A stretch of 64,000 bases of DNA from JBJTUH01 sp044346175 (GCA_044346175.1 JBIIZQ010000002.1:124001-188000), one strand, 5' to 3'. Shown: positions 8,580 through 18,025, counted from the first letter of the stretch. Translations and numbers: made by a program. The notes: generated by a model from the letters alone, not told the origin.

Positions 8580-9077
8580 CTATGAGGGGGTTACTTTACA
8601 CTGTGGGTGAGCCTGCCACAACGTTTTTTGAGCCTGCTTGAGCATGGTTTCTAAGCCTTGAGGGTCTCGACCCACAACCACCCCAATAGGCCTAGCCTCT
8701 TCAAGGGTACCCTTGGGTGTTACCCCCGCAGGATAAAGATAATACGTAGGCGTACCCTCTACACCTAAAAAGTCTGCCCAGCGGGAGGCGGTTTCTACCG
8801 CTACATTTTGCATATTTAAACGGAAGGTTTGCCCGTACTGAGTCATCAGCTTCGTCACCACAGGCTCCATCAGTTGACAATGACGACACACTGGATTATA
8901 AAAAGCCACTAATGCCATTTCACAGGGTGTCAGCGGTGTCTGTTGGGTGTTGATTTCCGCATTCAAAAACGCCTTACTACTCATAACCACGGCAAGGGTA
9001 AGCCCACAGAGTAGTCCCAACGACTGCACCCACATGTTCCCTAAAAAAGCTTTTAAACCTAAACCCAAATCTCGCAT
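8580..9077 (-). CDS. Membrane-anchored thioredoxin-like protein
   Basis: The 165-residue protein has an N-terminal hydrophobic segment (residues about 17-35) and then a thioredoxin fold with the redox pair C64-R-H-C67 in FYNPVCRHCQLM. A cis-proline loop GVEGTPTYYLYP follows. It probably faces the periplasm and handles thiol-disulfide exchange or senses redox. GGAGG stands nine bases before the ATG, one of the best ribosome sites in the window. The gene lies downstream of gatD on the same strand with a 37-base gap. Its partner substrate cannot be told from sequence. Confidence 0.85.
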   Translation of the reverse strand: MRDLGLGLKAFLGNMWVQSLGLLCGLTLAVVMSSKAFLNAEINTQQTPLTPCEMALVAFYNPVCRHCQLMEPVVTKLMTQYGQTFRLNMQNVAVETASRWADFLGVEGTPTYYLYPAGVTPKGTLEEARPIGVVVGRDPQGLETMLKQAQKTLWQAHPQCKVTPS

Positions 9078-9114
9078 TCAGTCAAACCTCCATCACGATA
9101 ACATGCCATAAATC

Positions 9115-9936
9115 TCAACAGGCACCCATCAAACGCTCACGCATGGCTTGATGGGCTTGAGCTGCCAATACGTCTTCTAAAAACACAAAATCAGGAAACT
9201 CAAAACCATGCGCATGAGCAGCCTGCCAACGTTTTTGGGCTGATTGGTACGCATGTTCTAAGAGATAATCGCACAGCCACGGGTTTTTAGGCAGTAACGC
9301 CCCATGCAAATAGCTCCCTATGACGTGGTGCCACCACACCCCTTCTGTACCATCTTTCCCGTTATTACCATGCCCAACCCGTACATTTCCAAGAGGTTTT
9401 AAAGTCGTATCCAAATAGGTACGCCCCCCATGATTTTCAAACCCCACGAGGGTTTTTACACCGAAGGGACTTTCAGGTAAGGTTTCAAGCAGCACATTGC
9501 CAATCAAGCGCGGACTTTCAGAAAGGGTATGCAAAGGTAAAAGCCCGATACCCTCTATCGTCGTCCCTTCAGCAGTACGGTAATGGGTTCCAAGTAACTG
9601 ATACCCGCCACAAATGGCAAGCATCGGCACGGCACGTTGTGCTAAGGTCGCATGCAGCACAGGACTCACATTCTGAGTAAAGTCTTTCATCATGAGCGTT
9701 TGCTGGCTGTCTTGTCCACCACCTATGAAGTACAGATCCGCCTCCTCTTGCAAGGACAATGACCATGGCTGATGAGGGTGAATCGTATGATACTGAATCG
9801 GTAAACCTCTACGGGTTGCACGCTCCCACAATGCTTGCACATTGCCACGGTCTCCATACATATTCAGTTGATGAGGATACAAATGTACCAAGTGTATACA
9901 AAAATCTGAGGGGTATTGTGAATGCAACCAAGCCAT
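9115..9936 (-). CDS. gatD: Lipid II isoglutaminyl synthase, glutamine amidotransferase subunit (GatD-like)
   Basis: GatD releases ammonia from glutamine, which its partner MurT uses to amidate the D-Glu of lipid II. The sequence has the CobB/CobQ-type class I amidotransferase fold typical of GatD: LYPHQLNMYGDRGNVQAL near the start, the nucleophile in AICGGYQLLG, and the catalytic His in IGSYLHG. The ATG at 9936 (273 residues) is preferred over a TTG six codons earlier. No murT lies in this window, although the two genes are usually adjacent. yggS lies 86 bases upstream on the same strand. A cobyric-acid-type role is less likely because the protein is short and lacks the N-terminal synthetase domain. 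Confidence 0.85.
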   Translation of the reverse strand: MAWLHSQYPSDFCIHLVHLYPHQLNMYGDRGNVQALWERATRRGLPIQYHTIHPHQPWSLSLQEEADLYFIGGGQDSQQTLMMKDFTQNVSPVLHATLAQRAVPMLAICGGYQLLGTHYRTAEGTTIEGIGLLPLHTLSESPRLIGNVLLETLPESPFGVKTLVGFENHGGRTYLDTTLKPLGNVRVGHGNNGKDGTEGVWWHHVIGSYLHGALLPKNPWLCDYLLEHAYQSAQKRWQAAHAHGFEFPDFVFLEDVLAAQAHQAMRERLMGAC

Positions 9937-10022
9937 GTAAAAAGACCATTTCAATCACCAAACAGCTACCACAATAAACACATTTTTTAGTCGCATTTTT
10001 TAGCAGCTCTAAACACTATACG

Positions 10023-10817
10023 TTAAAGAGCAGGAGGAGGTTCAGGGCGATACAACCAACGCCCCATCCGAATACACGTGGCCCCCTGTGCCAGTGCAAG
10101 TTCCCAATCTTGACTCATACCCATCGATAAAGTCGTTAGCGGGTAAGGGGTCATGGTCTGTAAGGTTTCTTGTAGGGTTCGGAGTGCTTCAAAGCCTTTC
10201 GCTTGTTCCTTAGGAGAACTTTCCACAGGAAGCATGGTCATAAGACCCTCTATTTGAAGTGTGTCATAATGGCATAGGGTCTCCCAATCACGCAAAATCT
10301 CAGAGGATGTAAACCCGTGTTTTGTCACCTCTTGCGTAATATTCACTTGGCATAAAATAGGAAGCGGTACTGTGCGAGTATCCAGTACACGCAGACGCTC
10401 ATGCAAGGCCTGTGCCAACACAAGACTATCCACCGATTGAATACGACTCACCTGCCATGGGGCGTGTAAAAGTTTGTTAATTTTGTTTTTCTGAAGCGTC
10501 CCAATCAACTCCCAACGACCTTGAAAAGGATACTCGGCACCTATCTTGGAGTGTGTAACTTGGGAGGAAGCTTTTTCTGAAAGCTCGCTGGCTAGGACTT
10601 CCCACTTATGGCAAGCATCCTGCACTCGGTTTTCACCCCATAGTAACATGCCTGCTTCCCAAAGCATGGGCAATGCCTCAGGGGCAAGATATTTCGTCAC
10701 TGCCATACACTGAACCTTGTCAGGATAAGGACTTAATGTCTCAATGCGTGCCTTCAAATAAGCATAGCGTGCCGCAAGGTGGGGGGTCAGCGATGTTATC
10801 AAAGGGTAAGTCATCAT
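10023..10817 (-). CDS. yggS: YggS/PROSC-family PLP-binding protein
   Basis: Members bind pyridoxal phosphate through a single TIM-barrel-like domain and balance vitamin B6 and amino-acid pools. AVTKY carries the PLP lysine. WELIGTLQKNKINKLL matches the HFIGHLQ.NK motif. LSMGMSQDWELALAQGAT and IRMGRWLY match the phosphate-binding end. The 264 residues are slightly longer than usual (about 230). The gene opens with ATGATG. It precedes gatD on the same strand. Confidence 0.93.
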   Translation of the reverse strand: MMTYPLITSLTPHLAARYAYLKARIETLSPYPDKVQCMAVTKYLAPEALPMLWEAGMLLWGENRVQDACHKWEVLASELSEKASSQVTHSKIGAEYPFQGRWELIGTLQKNKINKLLHAPWQVSRIQSVDSLVLAQALHERLRVLDTRTVPLPILCQVNITQEVTKHGFTSSEILRDWETLCHYDTLQIEGLMTMLPVESSPKEQAKGFEALRTLQETLQTMTPYPLTTLSMGMSQDWELALAQGATCIRMGRWLYRPEPPPAL

Positions 10818-10884
10818 GGGTTACATATCGTCAAAAACACTGTAACAAGGTATCAAAAAGATAGGCATCGCCATTACTTTCAAG

Positions 10885-10890
10885 TATACT
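10885..10890 (+). promoter_or_regulatory. Putative -10 box between yggS and rlmN
   Basis: TATACT at 10885-10890 matches the -10 consensus at five of six positions. No good -35 is seen at 16-18 bases. The rest of the 316-base gap holds nothing else convincing except the small reading frame at 10908. Confidence 0.3.
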
Positions 10891-10907
10891 TTAGCACATA
10901 TTACCTT

Positions 10908-11030
10908 ATGTTACCTCATAAAAACGTCTCAGAAAAACACAAGCCCCAGCGGCATAACATTGCGGAAGCTAGACGTTTGCACCTCCCCCAGAAGCAAGCT
11001 TTATCACGCCTCAAGGTTTTAGCCTTATAA
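10908..11030 (+). CDS. Possible 40-residue basic peptide
   Basis: A short frame starting 18 bases after a TATACT box encodes a peptide rich in Lys, Arg and His. It has no ribosome site and no family I know. It may be chance, because the gap before rlmN is otherwise unexplained; it is reported only as a possibility. Confidence 0.2.
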   Translation: MLPHKNVSEKHKPQRHNIAEARRLHLPQKQALSRLKVLAL

Positions 11031-11133
11031 CTGCCTTGATAGCACTGATACACGAGGCATCATCCCCCGCCTGCTACCACACTTTAAGCCTACTTCAAGT
11101 ACACCCTTCATACCCTGAGTATCCTATTTTACT

Positions 11134-12267
11134 ATGACAACCTTTACTGCACCTGCTTCTTTTGACGAAGTAACACTCCAGCCTAATCAAACCCATACCC
11201 CCACCCTTATCGGGTTATCCTTAGCGTCCCTTGAAGCACTGGCAGAAAGCATGGGAGAACCGAAATTCCGTGCGAAGCAGTTACATCACTGGTTGTATGT
11301 GAAGTGCGTACGTCGGTTTGAAGACATGACAGACCTCTCTAAAAGCTTCCGTGCTAAATTAGCAGCACACTTTACAGACATTGGCCCCCTGACATTACAC
11401 ACCAAACAGGTGAGTCAAGACGGTACCACCAAATATCTTTTTCAACTCCATGACGGACTTGTCGTAGAATCCGTCATGATGCCCTATCAGGAACGGGGTA
11501 CATTTAGTGTCTGCATTAGTTCTCAAGTAGGGTGTGCCGTAGGGTGTGAGTTTTGTGCCACAGGGAAACTTGGATTTAAACGCAACCTCACAGCAGCAGA
11601 GATTCTCGACCAATATCTTTATGTGCAGCACGACTGTGGGGAAGAGGTTCGTAACATCGTGTTTATGGGTCAGGGAGAACCGCTGCTCAATCTCACCAAT
11701 CTTCTACCTGCCATCCAAATTTTAAACACCGCCGCAGAAGTAGGCATGCGTCGCATGACGATTTCAACGTCTGGGATTGTCCCTGGGATTTACGAACTGG
11801 CAAACTCAGGTATCCCTGTTACACTTGCGATTTCATTACATGGTCCTACAAATGCTGTACGTGAAGCCATTATGCCCATTAACAAGCGCTGGCCCCTAGA
11901 ACAGCTCATGCCTGCCCTTAAAACTTACTACGAAAGCAATAAAAGGCGCTTAACGATTGAGTATATCCTTCTGGAAGGTATCAACGATGAGCCTGAACAC
12001 GCACTCGCACTCGCGAACCTTTTAAAACCCTTGATGTGCCATGTGAATGTGATTCCTTATAATCCCATTTCCAGTAGCCTGCCCAATGTGAAAGACTTTA
12101 AACGTCCCTCCAAAGAGCGTATTTACCGATTCACTGAAAGTGTCTTCCAGCTTAGTCAGAAAAAAGTCACGGTACGCCTAGAGCGTGGGGTTGACATTGA
12201 TGCGGCCTGCGGACAGCTCGCCAACCGTATTCAAGAAGCAGAGGCACAACACGCTACACTCGCCTAA
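11134..12267 (+). CDS. rlmN: Dual-specificity 23S rRNA/tRNA adenine-C2 methyltransferase
   Basis: RlmN is a radical-SAM enzyme that methylates C2 of A2503 in 23S rRNA and A37 in some tRNAs. The cluster motif is C134-AVG-C138-EF-C141. GEPLLN, STSGIVPG, SLHGPTN and the C-terminal catalytic Cys in DIDAACGQLA are all present. At 377 residues the length is normal. The N-terminal KFRAKQLHHWLY helix is typical. coaX follows 41 bases later on the same strand. Confidence 0.97.
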   Translation: MTTFTAPASFDEVTLQPNQTHTPTLIGLSLASLEALAESMGEPKFRAKQLHHWLYVKCVRRFEDMTDLSKSFRAKLAAHFTDIGPLTLHTKQVSQDGTTKYLFQLHDGLVVESVMMPYQERGTFSVCISSQVGCAVGCEFCATGKLGFKRNLTAAEILDQYLYVQHDCGEEVRNIVFMGQGEPLLNLTNLLPAIQILNTAAEVGMRRMTISTSGIVPGIYELANSGIPVTLAISLHGPTNAVREAIMPINKRWPLEQLMPALKTYYESNKRRLTIEYILLEGINDEPEHALALANLLKPLMCHVNVIPYNPISSSLPNVKDFKRPSKERIYRFTESVFQLSQKKVTVRLERGVDIDAACGQLANRIQEAEAQHATLA

Positions 12268-12308
12268 ACTCACTCACAATGTCTCGAACACCTCGAAATG
12301 AGGCTAGC

Positions 12309-13304
12309 ATGGATGACCTAAACGCCCCTTCTCTTTTTTACGCCCCTGTGATGGATATTGGTAACACTTGCATCAAGCTGGCTTGGATGCTGACACCATT
12401 GACGCATGTGCAATCCTATACGCCTACAGAAGAGACACTCACACGATTTAACAGGGTGCCGATTTGGTATGAGAAGCACCTCACCATGCCCACATGCTCT
12501 CAAGCTCCCGAGGTCTTAGCCGATTGGTTAGCCCATCGTTTTGAATGCGGAAAACAGATGCTATGTGCCAACCCAGAAAACATCCAAGCTCCGTTTAAGC
12601 ATACAATACAAGTTTCTTCGGTCAGTGCTTCATGGCACGCCTCATTGAAAACCATGCAACAGGCAACACTGGCACACGGCTATACTTTGAAATCTCACCG
12701 TGTAGGAGACCTCCTACAGCACTTTCCCTGTGATTTACAGGGATACCCCATCCACAAACTAGGTTTAGACCGTTTTATCGGGGGTATTCCCTTTGTTAAA
12801 AACCTTGGCGTACACCCTCAAGCACATGACCGCATCGCCGCACCTTGGATTGTTTTAGGGGTGGGTACTGGTGTAACGATTGACGTATGGTATCCTGCCT
12901 TGGACACGGCACAAGGACGATTTCTGGGGGGCATGATTCTTCCAGGCCCTGCCACACTTGCAACCTGTTTGGGAGCTGTCACACAGACCTTGCCTCATTT
13001 TACACCTGAAGGCTTCTTGACCCCCGCTACAGAAACGCCCATGCCTCCCAAGTCACTGGGGATGTACACAGAAAGCTGTATACAGCAAGGACTACATAGC
13101 ATGTTCTTTGGGGGGGTGCATCACGCCTTAAGCCAAACCTTACACACGCTCACACACCAAGGCTATCCTTGCCCACAGGGTATTCTCATCACTGGGGGCT
13201 ACGGTCAGCCCGTTTATGACATGCTACTTCACAGCAGCCTTCCTCAAAAGCCGCCCTTACACTTTGTGGCATACTGGCTCCTCTCGGTACTCAGCGATTT
13301 ATAG
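12309..13304 (+). CDS. coaX: Type III pantothenate kinase
   Basis: CoaX phosphorylates pantothenate, the first step of coenzyme A synthesis, and uses an acetate/sugar-kinase fold. DIGNTCIKLAW is the N-terminal phosphate loop. GLDRFIG contains the conserved Asp-Arg. LGVGTGVTIDVW and GGMILPGP match the second phosphate loop and the GG.I.PG motif, and LITGGYG lies near the end. The start at 12309 is chosen because TGAGG stands five bases upstream; an in-frame ATG at 12279 would add ten residues. At 331 residues it exceeds the usual 250-260, with extra residues in the first third. Confidence 0.88.
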   Translation: MDDLNAPSLFYAPVMDIGNTCIKLAWMLTPLTHVQSYTPTEETLTRFNRVPIWYEKHLTMPTCSQAPEVLADWLAHRFECGKQMLCANPENIQAPFKHTIQVSSVSASWHASLKTMQQATLAHGYTLKSHRVGDLLQHFPCDLQGYPIHKLGLDRFIGGIPFVKNLGVHPQAHDRIAAPWIVLGVGTGVTIDVWYPALDTAQGRFLGGMILPGPATLATCLGAVTQTLPHFTPEGFLTPATETPMPPKSLGMYTESCIQQGLHSMFFGGVHHALSQTLHTLTHQGYPCPQGILITGGYGQPVYDMLLHSSLPQKPPLHFVAYWLLSVLSDL

Positions 13305-13347
13305 ACCTGTATGTGCTTTAGGCTGCCTCATAAAAATCAAATGATGC

Positions 13348-13389
13348 CTTAAGTCTCTTCTCTTAAGCCTCTTGTCTTAAGTCTCTTGA
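13348..13389. repeat. Three tandem 14-bp repeats (CTTAAGYCTCTTNN)
   Basis: Units at 13348-13361, 13362-13375 and 13376-13389 read CTTAAGTCTCTTCT, CTTAAGCCTCTTGT and CTTAAGTCTCTTGA. They lie between coaX and the convergent permease. The role is unknown; slippage is the likely origin. Confidence 0.8.
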
Positions 13390-13501
13390 TATGTAAAAGA
13401 ATCAAAGATAGCCACGCACATCAGTATCCACACCCATACTACCCTAGGGAATGACAGCACAAGTCATACAACCCTCTCTCTTTCTTTCTCTTTTTCTCGT
13501 C

Positions 13502-13537
13502 ATAAACCCCTTCTCCCATATGGGAGAAGGGGTTTAT
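13502..13537. terminator. Perfect 36-base palindrome between convergent genes
   Basis: ATAAACCCCTTCTCCCAT is followed immediately by its exact reverse complement, centred on CATATG. It lies between the stops of coaX and the permease and is preceded on the plus strand by a pyrimidine tract. Neither side has a clean T-run after the stem, so it is probably a bidirectional terminator of imperfect type. Confidence 0.55.
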
Positions 13538-13582
13538 AGGAGACACTCAAAGTAGTGCTAAAAGTCAAAGCAACAAAGCATC

Positions 13583-15259
13583 CTAACGCACTGAGACGGT
13601 TGTCGGTACTTCTATCGCTTCAGTATGGGCTGATACTGCTGGATGCACACTATCGCCAACTACTTGAGATGGAAGCCCGCTCATACTGGGTACAGTAAGA
13701 TGGCTCTGGCGTAACTTACTATGTTTAATCCCATAGCCAAAGTAAATAGCAAGCCCAATCACAAACCAAATGCCTGCTGTGGTCCACGTTAAAGCTGGTA
13801 GCCCAGTCATCACATAGGCACACCCTGCAATCCCGACCAAGGGTAGTAGAATCCCACCAGGCGTTTTAAAAGGACGTGGACGCTCAGGGTCGGTAAAGCG
13901 TAAAATGGCAATCCCCGCACACACAATCATGAAAGCACCCAAGGTACCAATGTTACACATTTCAGCCAACATGTTAATGGGTAAAAACCCCGCCCCAATG
14001 GCAGCAAAAATCCCCACCAACACTGTACAAATATGGGGTGTTTTATAACGAGGATGTAACTCCGCCAAGGGCTTAGGCAGTAAGCCATCTCTGGCAATGG
14101 CATAAAAGACTCTTACGCCCGCCATTTGCAATACCAACAATACAGACGTTAAACCTGCAATGGCACCCACACTCACAAGCACTGAAGCCCACGTGTAGCC
14201 CATTTGAGTCATGACCCCTACCACAGCCGCCTCTTTATTGATTTTATCCAAGGGTACAGCCCCTGTAATGACGGCTGTCACCACAATATAGAGGAGGGTA
14301 CAAATAATCAAAGAGCCAATAATCCCAATAGGAATATCTTTTTGCGGATTTTTAGTTTCTTCTGCTGCACACGACACAGCATCAAAGCCAATGTATGCGT
14401 AAAAGATAGTTGAAGCACCCGCCAATACGCCATTAAAACCGTTAGGTGCAAAGGTCTTCCAACCTTCTGCAAACCAATGGGTGTGTACCATATGAGGGTT
14501 CACCCCTAAAAAGTATAGCCCCGTGGCAATAAAAAGCAAAATCACAAAGGTTTTTACAAACACCATGAGTGTAGTAGTGAGCTTACTTTCCTGTACCCCA
14601 CGGTATAGTAAAGCCGTTGTTGCAAGCAAAATGAGACAAGCGGGTAAATTAAACCCTTTTTGCACCAACAAATACGTCGTACTGTCGTGTCCTAAAAAGT
14701 TGAGTGCAATAGGGTCGGCAAGTAAGCTGGCTTTATCGACATGTGCCAAATGGGCATGGGTCACGGTATCAAACGTATTTTTCAGCATCCAAGTAGGGAT
14801 GTTGTGAATACCAAAAATACCCAAAAACTCTTTGACGGAACCCGTCCAACCCACAGCAACTGCCATATTGCCTACAACATATTCCAGTACCAAAGCCCAT
14901 CCGATGACCCAAGCCACAAGCTCACCCAATGCCGCAAAGGCATAACTATAGGCTGAACCTGAAATAGGTATCATGGCGGCAAATTCGGCGTAACACAATG
15001 CACATACACCACAGACGGCAGCAGTCAACAAAAAGGAAAGCATCAAGGCAGGGCCAGCAGCCAAGTGACTTCCTGAGCCTGCTGCTGCGGCACCTGTTAA
15101 CACAAAAATACCCGCACCCACCATGGCACCCACGCCAAATACGACAAGGTCAAAAGCTGAAAGGGTTTTTTCTAGTTTATGTTCTTGATTCTCTGTGTCA
15201 CTTAAAATTTGGTCGAGACTTTTACGCTGAAAGAGTTTTTCGAGCAGGGACATCATCAT
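13583..15259 (-). CDS. APC-family amino acid permease (cationic amino acid transporter type)
   Basis: This integral inner-membrane transporter has about 12 membrane segments plus a C-terminal pair and belongs to the amino acid-polyamine-organocation superfamily. FGVGAMVGAGIFVLTG is the conserved first-helix unwound substrate site. FYAYIGFDAVSCAAEETKNPQKDIP is the signature of the YfnA/CAT subfamily. The start at ATGATGATG (15259) gives 558 residues; 12 further codons upstream are open but precede the conserved start. The hydrophilic C-tail of about 40 residues is lineage-specific. Substrate is probably a cationic or neutral amino acid but cannot be fixed. Confidence 0.93.
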   Translation of the reverse strand: MMMSLLEKLFQRKSLDQILSDTENQEHKLEKTLSAFDLVVFGVGAMVGAGIFVLTGAAAAGSGSHLAAGPALMLSFLLTAAVCGVCALCYAEFAAMIPISGSAYSYAFAALGELVAWVIGWALVLEYVVGNMAVAVGWTGSVKEFLGIFGIHNIPTWMLKNTFDTVTHAHLAHVDKASLLADPIALNFLGHDSTTYLLVQKGFNLPACLILLATTALLYRGVQESKLTTTLMVFVKTFVILLFIATGLYFLGVNPHMVHTHWFAEGWKTFAPNGFNGVLAGASTIFYAYIGFDAVSCAAEETKNPQKDIPIGIIGSLIICTLLYIVVTAVITGAVPLDKINKEAAVVGVMTQMGYTWASVLVSVGAIAGLTSVLLVLQMAGVRVFYAIARDGLLPKPLAELHPRYKTPHICTVLVGIFAAIGAGFLPINMLAEMCNIGTLGAFMIVCAGIAILRFTDPERPRPFKTPGGILLPLVGIAGCAYVMTGLPALTWTTAGIWFVIGLAIYFGYGIKHSKLRQSHLTVPSMSGLPSQVVGDSVHPAVSAHTEAIEVPTTVSVR

Positions 15260-15947
15260 GAAGGAAGGAACCATTCTACGGACTAAACAATACAAAATGG
15301 AGTGCGTGAACTATCATGAGACCATGACAAAGCAGGAGAGTCAGTACAACAACATTTTGCGAAGGAAGAGACACTTGCAACTTGAAACATTGACCTAACA
15401 CCCTAAGAAACGCCTTAAAAGATTAAACGCTTCAGAAATTAAGTTTATGAACAAGTCATAAAAAACATTTTGCCTAAGTATCGGCTTTTACTCGCAAGGA
15501 GCAACCCTCATTTTTGGTTAAGGTACCGTGTACTTAAAGCCGTCAGAACCAAAAAAGTTGCGTAGCGTTACATCCAAAAAAGTAACGGTCAATACGCCTC
15601 GTTTACAGCGAGTAAACCATGAGCAGACTATCTTTTTACGCTTTATTATCCTTTAAATGTAGGATATGAGCAAGGGTTTTTCTTAAGATACGCATCAAGG
15701 CATCGTTTGAAGGGGTGCTTTTACTTTACTTTAAGAAATGTAACAGTGTCCCTTCGCACGATAGCCCTTAAACACTCAAGACTTCACACAAACAGTCGAA
15801 CTTTATTGAATAGCAATTACAAGCATTAGCACCCTGCGGTATCATCCGTACAATACGAGGTTATGCAGTCACGTTGTGCAGTCGCTAAGTTTTAACCCTA
15901 AGGATTTCAGTAGACGTTTCTTTCCTCTAGGATGGGGGTATCCGACC
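15260..15947. other. Divergent intergenic region, permease/fliD
   Basis: Nearly 690 bases lie between these divergent genes. I see a 9-bp inverted repeat TTTTTGGTT/AACCAAAAA (15511-15519, 15547-15555) and a GTTTAC/GTAAAC hairpin (15601-15617). No tRNA, protein gene or clear promoter pair is evident. Any flagellar-type promoter for fliD is not recognisable to me. Confidence 0.35.
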
Positions 15948-17699
15948 ATGATGATGGTGAGTGGCTTAGGCAATTTTGATTATCAAAGCTATGTGTCTCA
16001 AGTCATTGAGAATCAACGCTCAACCCGCTCCAGCTTGTACAACACAAGTAATACCCGTATTGGTCGACAAACCACCCAAATTAACAACCTTTCCACACGT
16101 GCAAATACCCTTTTAACCACCGTGAAACGGTTCTTCCCTTCTGTTTTAGATACCAACAATGTCTATAACAGTTACAGTGCTTCTCAAACGCTCACGGGTG
16201 GGGCTTCCAACGCTGTAGCATCCGACTTTTTAACAGTCACGACAGACAGCAATGCCACAAGCCAAAATCTTGCCATTAAAGTGAACCGTCTCGCAACCAA
16301 TACCCGTGCCGTGAGTACCACAGACGTAGGCAACACCGTGCAAGGCACCACACTGGTAAGCGATTTAGGCATTACCACAGGGAACTTTACGGTCTTTAAA
16401 AATGGCGTTGCTAACAGTATTGCAGTGAATACAGGCGACACCATTCAGGATGTTCTCACTCGTATTCAAGGGGTTACAGGAGCGAGTACTCAGGTTTCAG
16501 GCGGTAAAATAGGGATTGATTTTGTAAATACCGACACCCTCCAGCTTGGGAGTACAGGCGATGGTAGCAACTTTCTATCCAAAACCCAACTCCTCACCCC
16601 TGTAAGTACTTCTGGTACCCCCAATCATACCCTCACAAGCGGTAGCACGGTAAGTTTACTAAACCTCAATGGCGACTTAACCAATGCAAGCGGTGCCAAA
16701 CTTCAAACCACCGTCACGGCAGGTAGCACGTTCAAAATTGGCAATGCAAGCTTTACGGTCAATGCGGGGGATTCTCTTAATAGTATTATCAGTCAAATCA
16801 ATGGCTCAAGCACCGATGGGGTCACGGCTTCATTCAATACAAGTACCAACCGTCTGGAACTTACAAGCACCTCTACAGGACAAAACGCTATTTTCCTTGA
16901 AGATACTTCAGGCAATTTCCTACAAGCCATGGGACTCATCTCAGGCGGTAACAGCCTGGTATCTCAAACCCTAGGGCAAAACGCCAGTGTTGATATTAAC
17001 GGGCAAACCTACCTAAGCACTTCCAATACCATAGGGGCTTCCACCACGGGGCTTACTGGGATTACCTTCAATCTCAAGCAGGCTACCACCCTAGGGGCAA
17101 CCATCAATAGCACGATTGCCCCCGACAGTACAAACCTTAAAAATGCGTTTAAAGACCTCGTGACTCGCTTTAATGAGTACGTCAGTGCAAGCGACCAACA
17201 AACAGGTAAAGACGGCGTTTTGAACGATATTTCTGGTTTTCGTAGACTACGAAATAGCCTCAGAAGCCAAATTGCTGACCGAAACGGTGCAGCGACCGTA
17301 TATAATAGCTTAACGCAAATAGGGCTAGGGACAGGTTCTGCAACAGGGGCAGCCGTCACGGGGGGAACGGTACTACCACTCCAGTTTAATGAAAGCACGT
17401 TCGATGCGGCCTATAATGCCAACCCCACTGAGGTGACAAGTACCATTAGAGCCATTATGGGAACCCTTCGTGATACCCTTCAAAATGCAGTGGCACCCAC
17501 CACAGGTTCACAAAAGGGGCTTTTTGATGGTACCAATGAAAGCCTTAGTACCCGTAAGCGTAACAATGACGACAAACTAAAACGCATTAACGACCAGCTA
17601 GATAAAGAACGTACAAATATGTTACGTCGGTTTGAAGCCATGCAGCAGGCCATTCAGCAGGCTCAATCGCAATCAGGGCAACTTTCCTCTATCCGATAG
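15948..17699 (+). CDS. fliD: Flagellar filament-capping protein FliD (hook-associated protein 2)
   Basis: FliD forms the pentameric cap that folds flagellin at the growing filament tip. The N-terminal helix (SGLGNFDYQSYVSQVIENQRS) and the C-terminal coiled coil (RINDQLDKERTNMLRRFEAMQQAI) are diagnostic. Two flagellin-hook IN-type motifs occur in the middle (GDTIQDVLTRIQG and GDSLNSIISQING). The start at ATGATGATG gives 583 residues; upstream frame extends 24 codons but precedes the conserved start, and GGATGGGGG lies just before it. The protein is Thr/Ser/Asn-rich. No other flagellar gene is next to it, so it is an orphan in this window, with the repeat-rich islet downstream. Confidence 0.88.
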   Translation: MMMVSGLGNFDYQSYVSQVIENQRSTRSSLYNTSNTRIGRQTTQINNLSTRANTLLTTVKRFFPSVLDTNNVYNSYSASQTLTGGASNAVASDFLTVTTDSNATSQNLAIKVNRLATNTRAVSTTDVGNTVQGTTLVSDLGITTGNFTVFKNGVANSIAVNTGDTIQDVLTRIQGVTGASTQVSGGKIGIDFVNTDTLQLGSTGDGSNFLSKTQLLTPVSTSGTPNHTLTSGSTVSLLNLNGDLTNASGAKLQTTVTAGSTFKIGNASFTVNAGDSLNSIISQINGSSTDGVTASFNTSTNRLELTSTSTGQNAIFLEDTSGNFLQAMGLISGGNSLVSQTLGQNASVDINGQTYLSTSNTIGASTTGLTGITFNLKQATTLGATINSTIAPDSTNLKNAFKDLVTRFNEYVSASDQQTGKDGVLNDISGFRRLRNSLRSQIADRNGAATVYNSLTQIGLGTGSATGAAVTGGTVLPLQFNESTFDAAYNANPTEVTSTIRAIMGTLRDTLQNAVAPTTGSQKGLFDGTNESLSTRKRNNDDKLKRINDQLDKERTNMLRRFEAMQQAIQQAQSQSGQLSSIR

Positions 17700-17716
17700 C
17701 GAGGGGCTTTCTTTTT
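17686..17716 (+). terminator. Weak terminator-like hairpin at the fliD stop
   Basis: CCTCTAT...ATAGCGAGG at the end of fliD can fold with a small bulge and is followed by GGCTTTCTTTTT. The stem is short, so this is a tentative terminator. Confidence 0.35.
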
Positions 17717-17767
17717 AGGGTTCATGTAATGCGTACGGGGCATGGTGCGTAGGGACGTTTGTAACCG

Positions 17768-17937
17768 TCCCGTTAGGTTTGTATATACCGTTTGTCGTTT
17801 TTACGGCGGATTTTTGCGGGAGGGTTGAAAACCCTCCCCTACATTGCGTTTCGAGGTACCGTGTGTAGGGGACGGTTTGTAACCGTCCCGTTACGGAGAG
17901 GTTATTTTAATGCCTTGAGCCATACATGTCATACCGA
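17768..17937. repeat. Intergenic repeat copy 1 (about 170 bp)
   Basis: This unit is nearly identical to 18026-18200. It contains a GGGAGGGTTGAAAACCCTCCC hairpin and a GGGGACGG...CCGTCCC hairpin, joined by TACATTGCGTTTCGAGG. An extra copy of the GGGACG/CGTCCC hairpin stands just before it at 17752-17771. A 75-codon frame inside is repeat-borne and has no support as a gene. Confidence 0.9.
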
Positions 17938-17981
17938 CCGTATGGAGGTATCCAGAGAACCTACCGTGCGAAAGAGAGTGG

Positions 17982-18001
17982 ATACCGATTTGCATCGGTA
18001 T
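17982..18001. repeat. REP-like hairpin ATACCGAT-TTGC-ATCGGTAT
   Basis: Perfect 8-bp arms with a 4-base loop, flanked by GG and GACG. It belongs to a dispersed family with other copies at 18194-18213, 56819-56838 and 56883-56902. Confidence 0.85.
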
Positions 18002-18025
18002 GACGGTGTAAGATAATTGCAAGCC

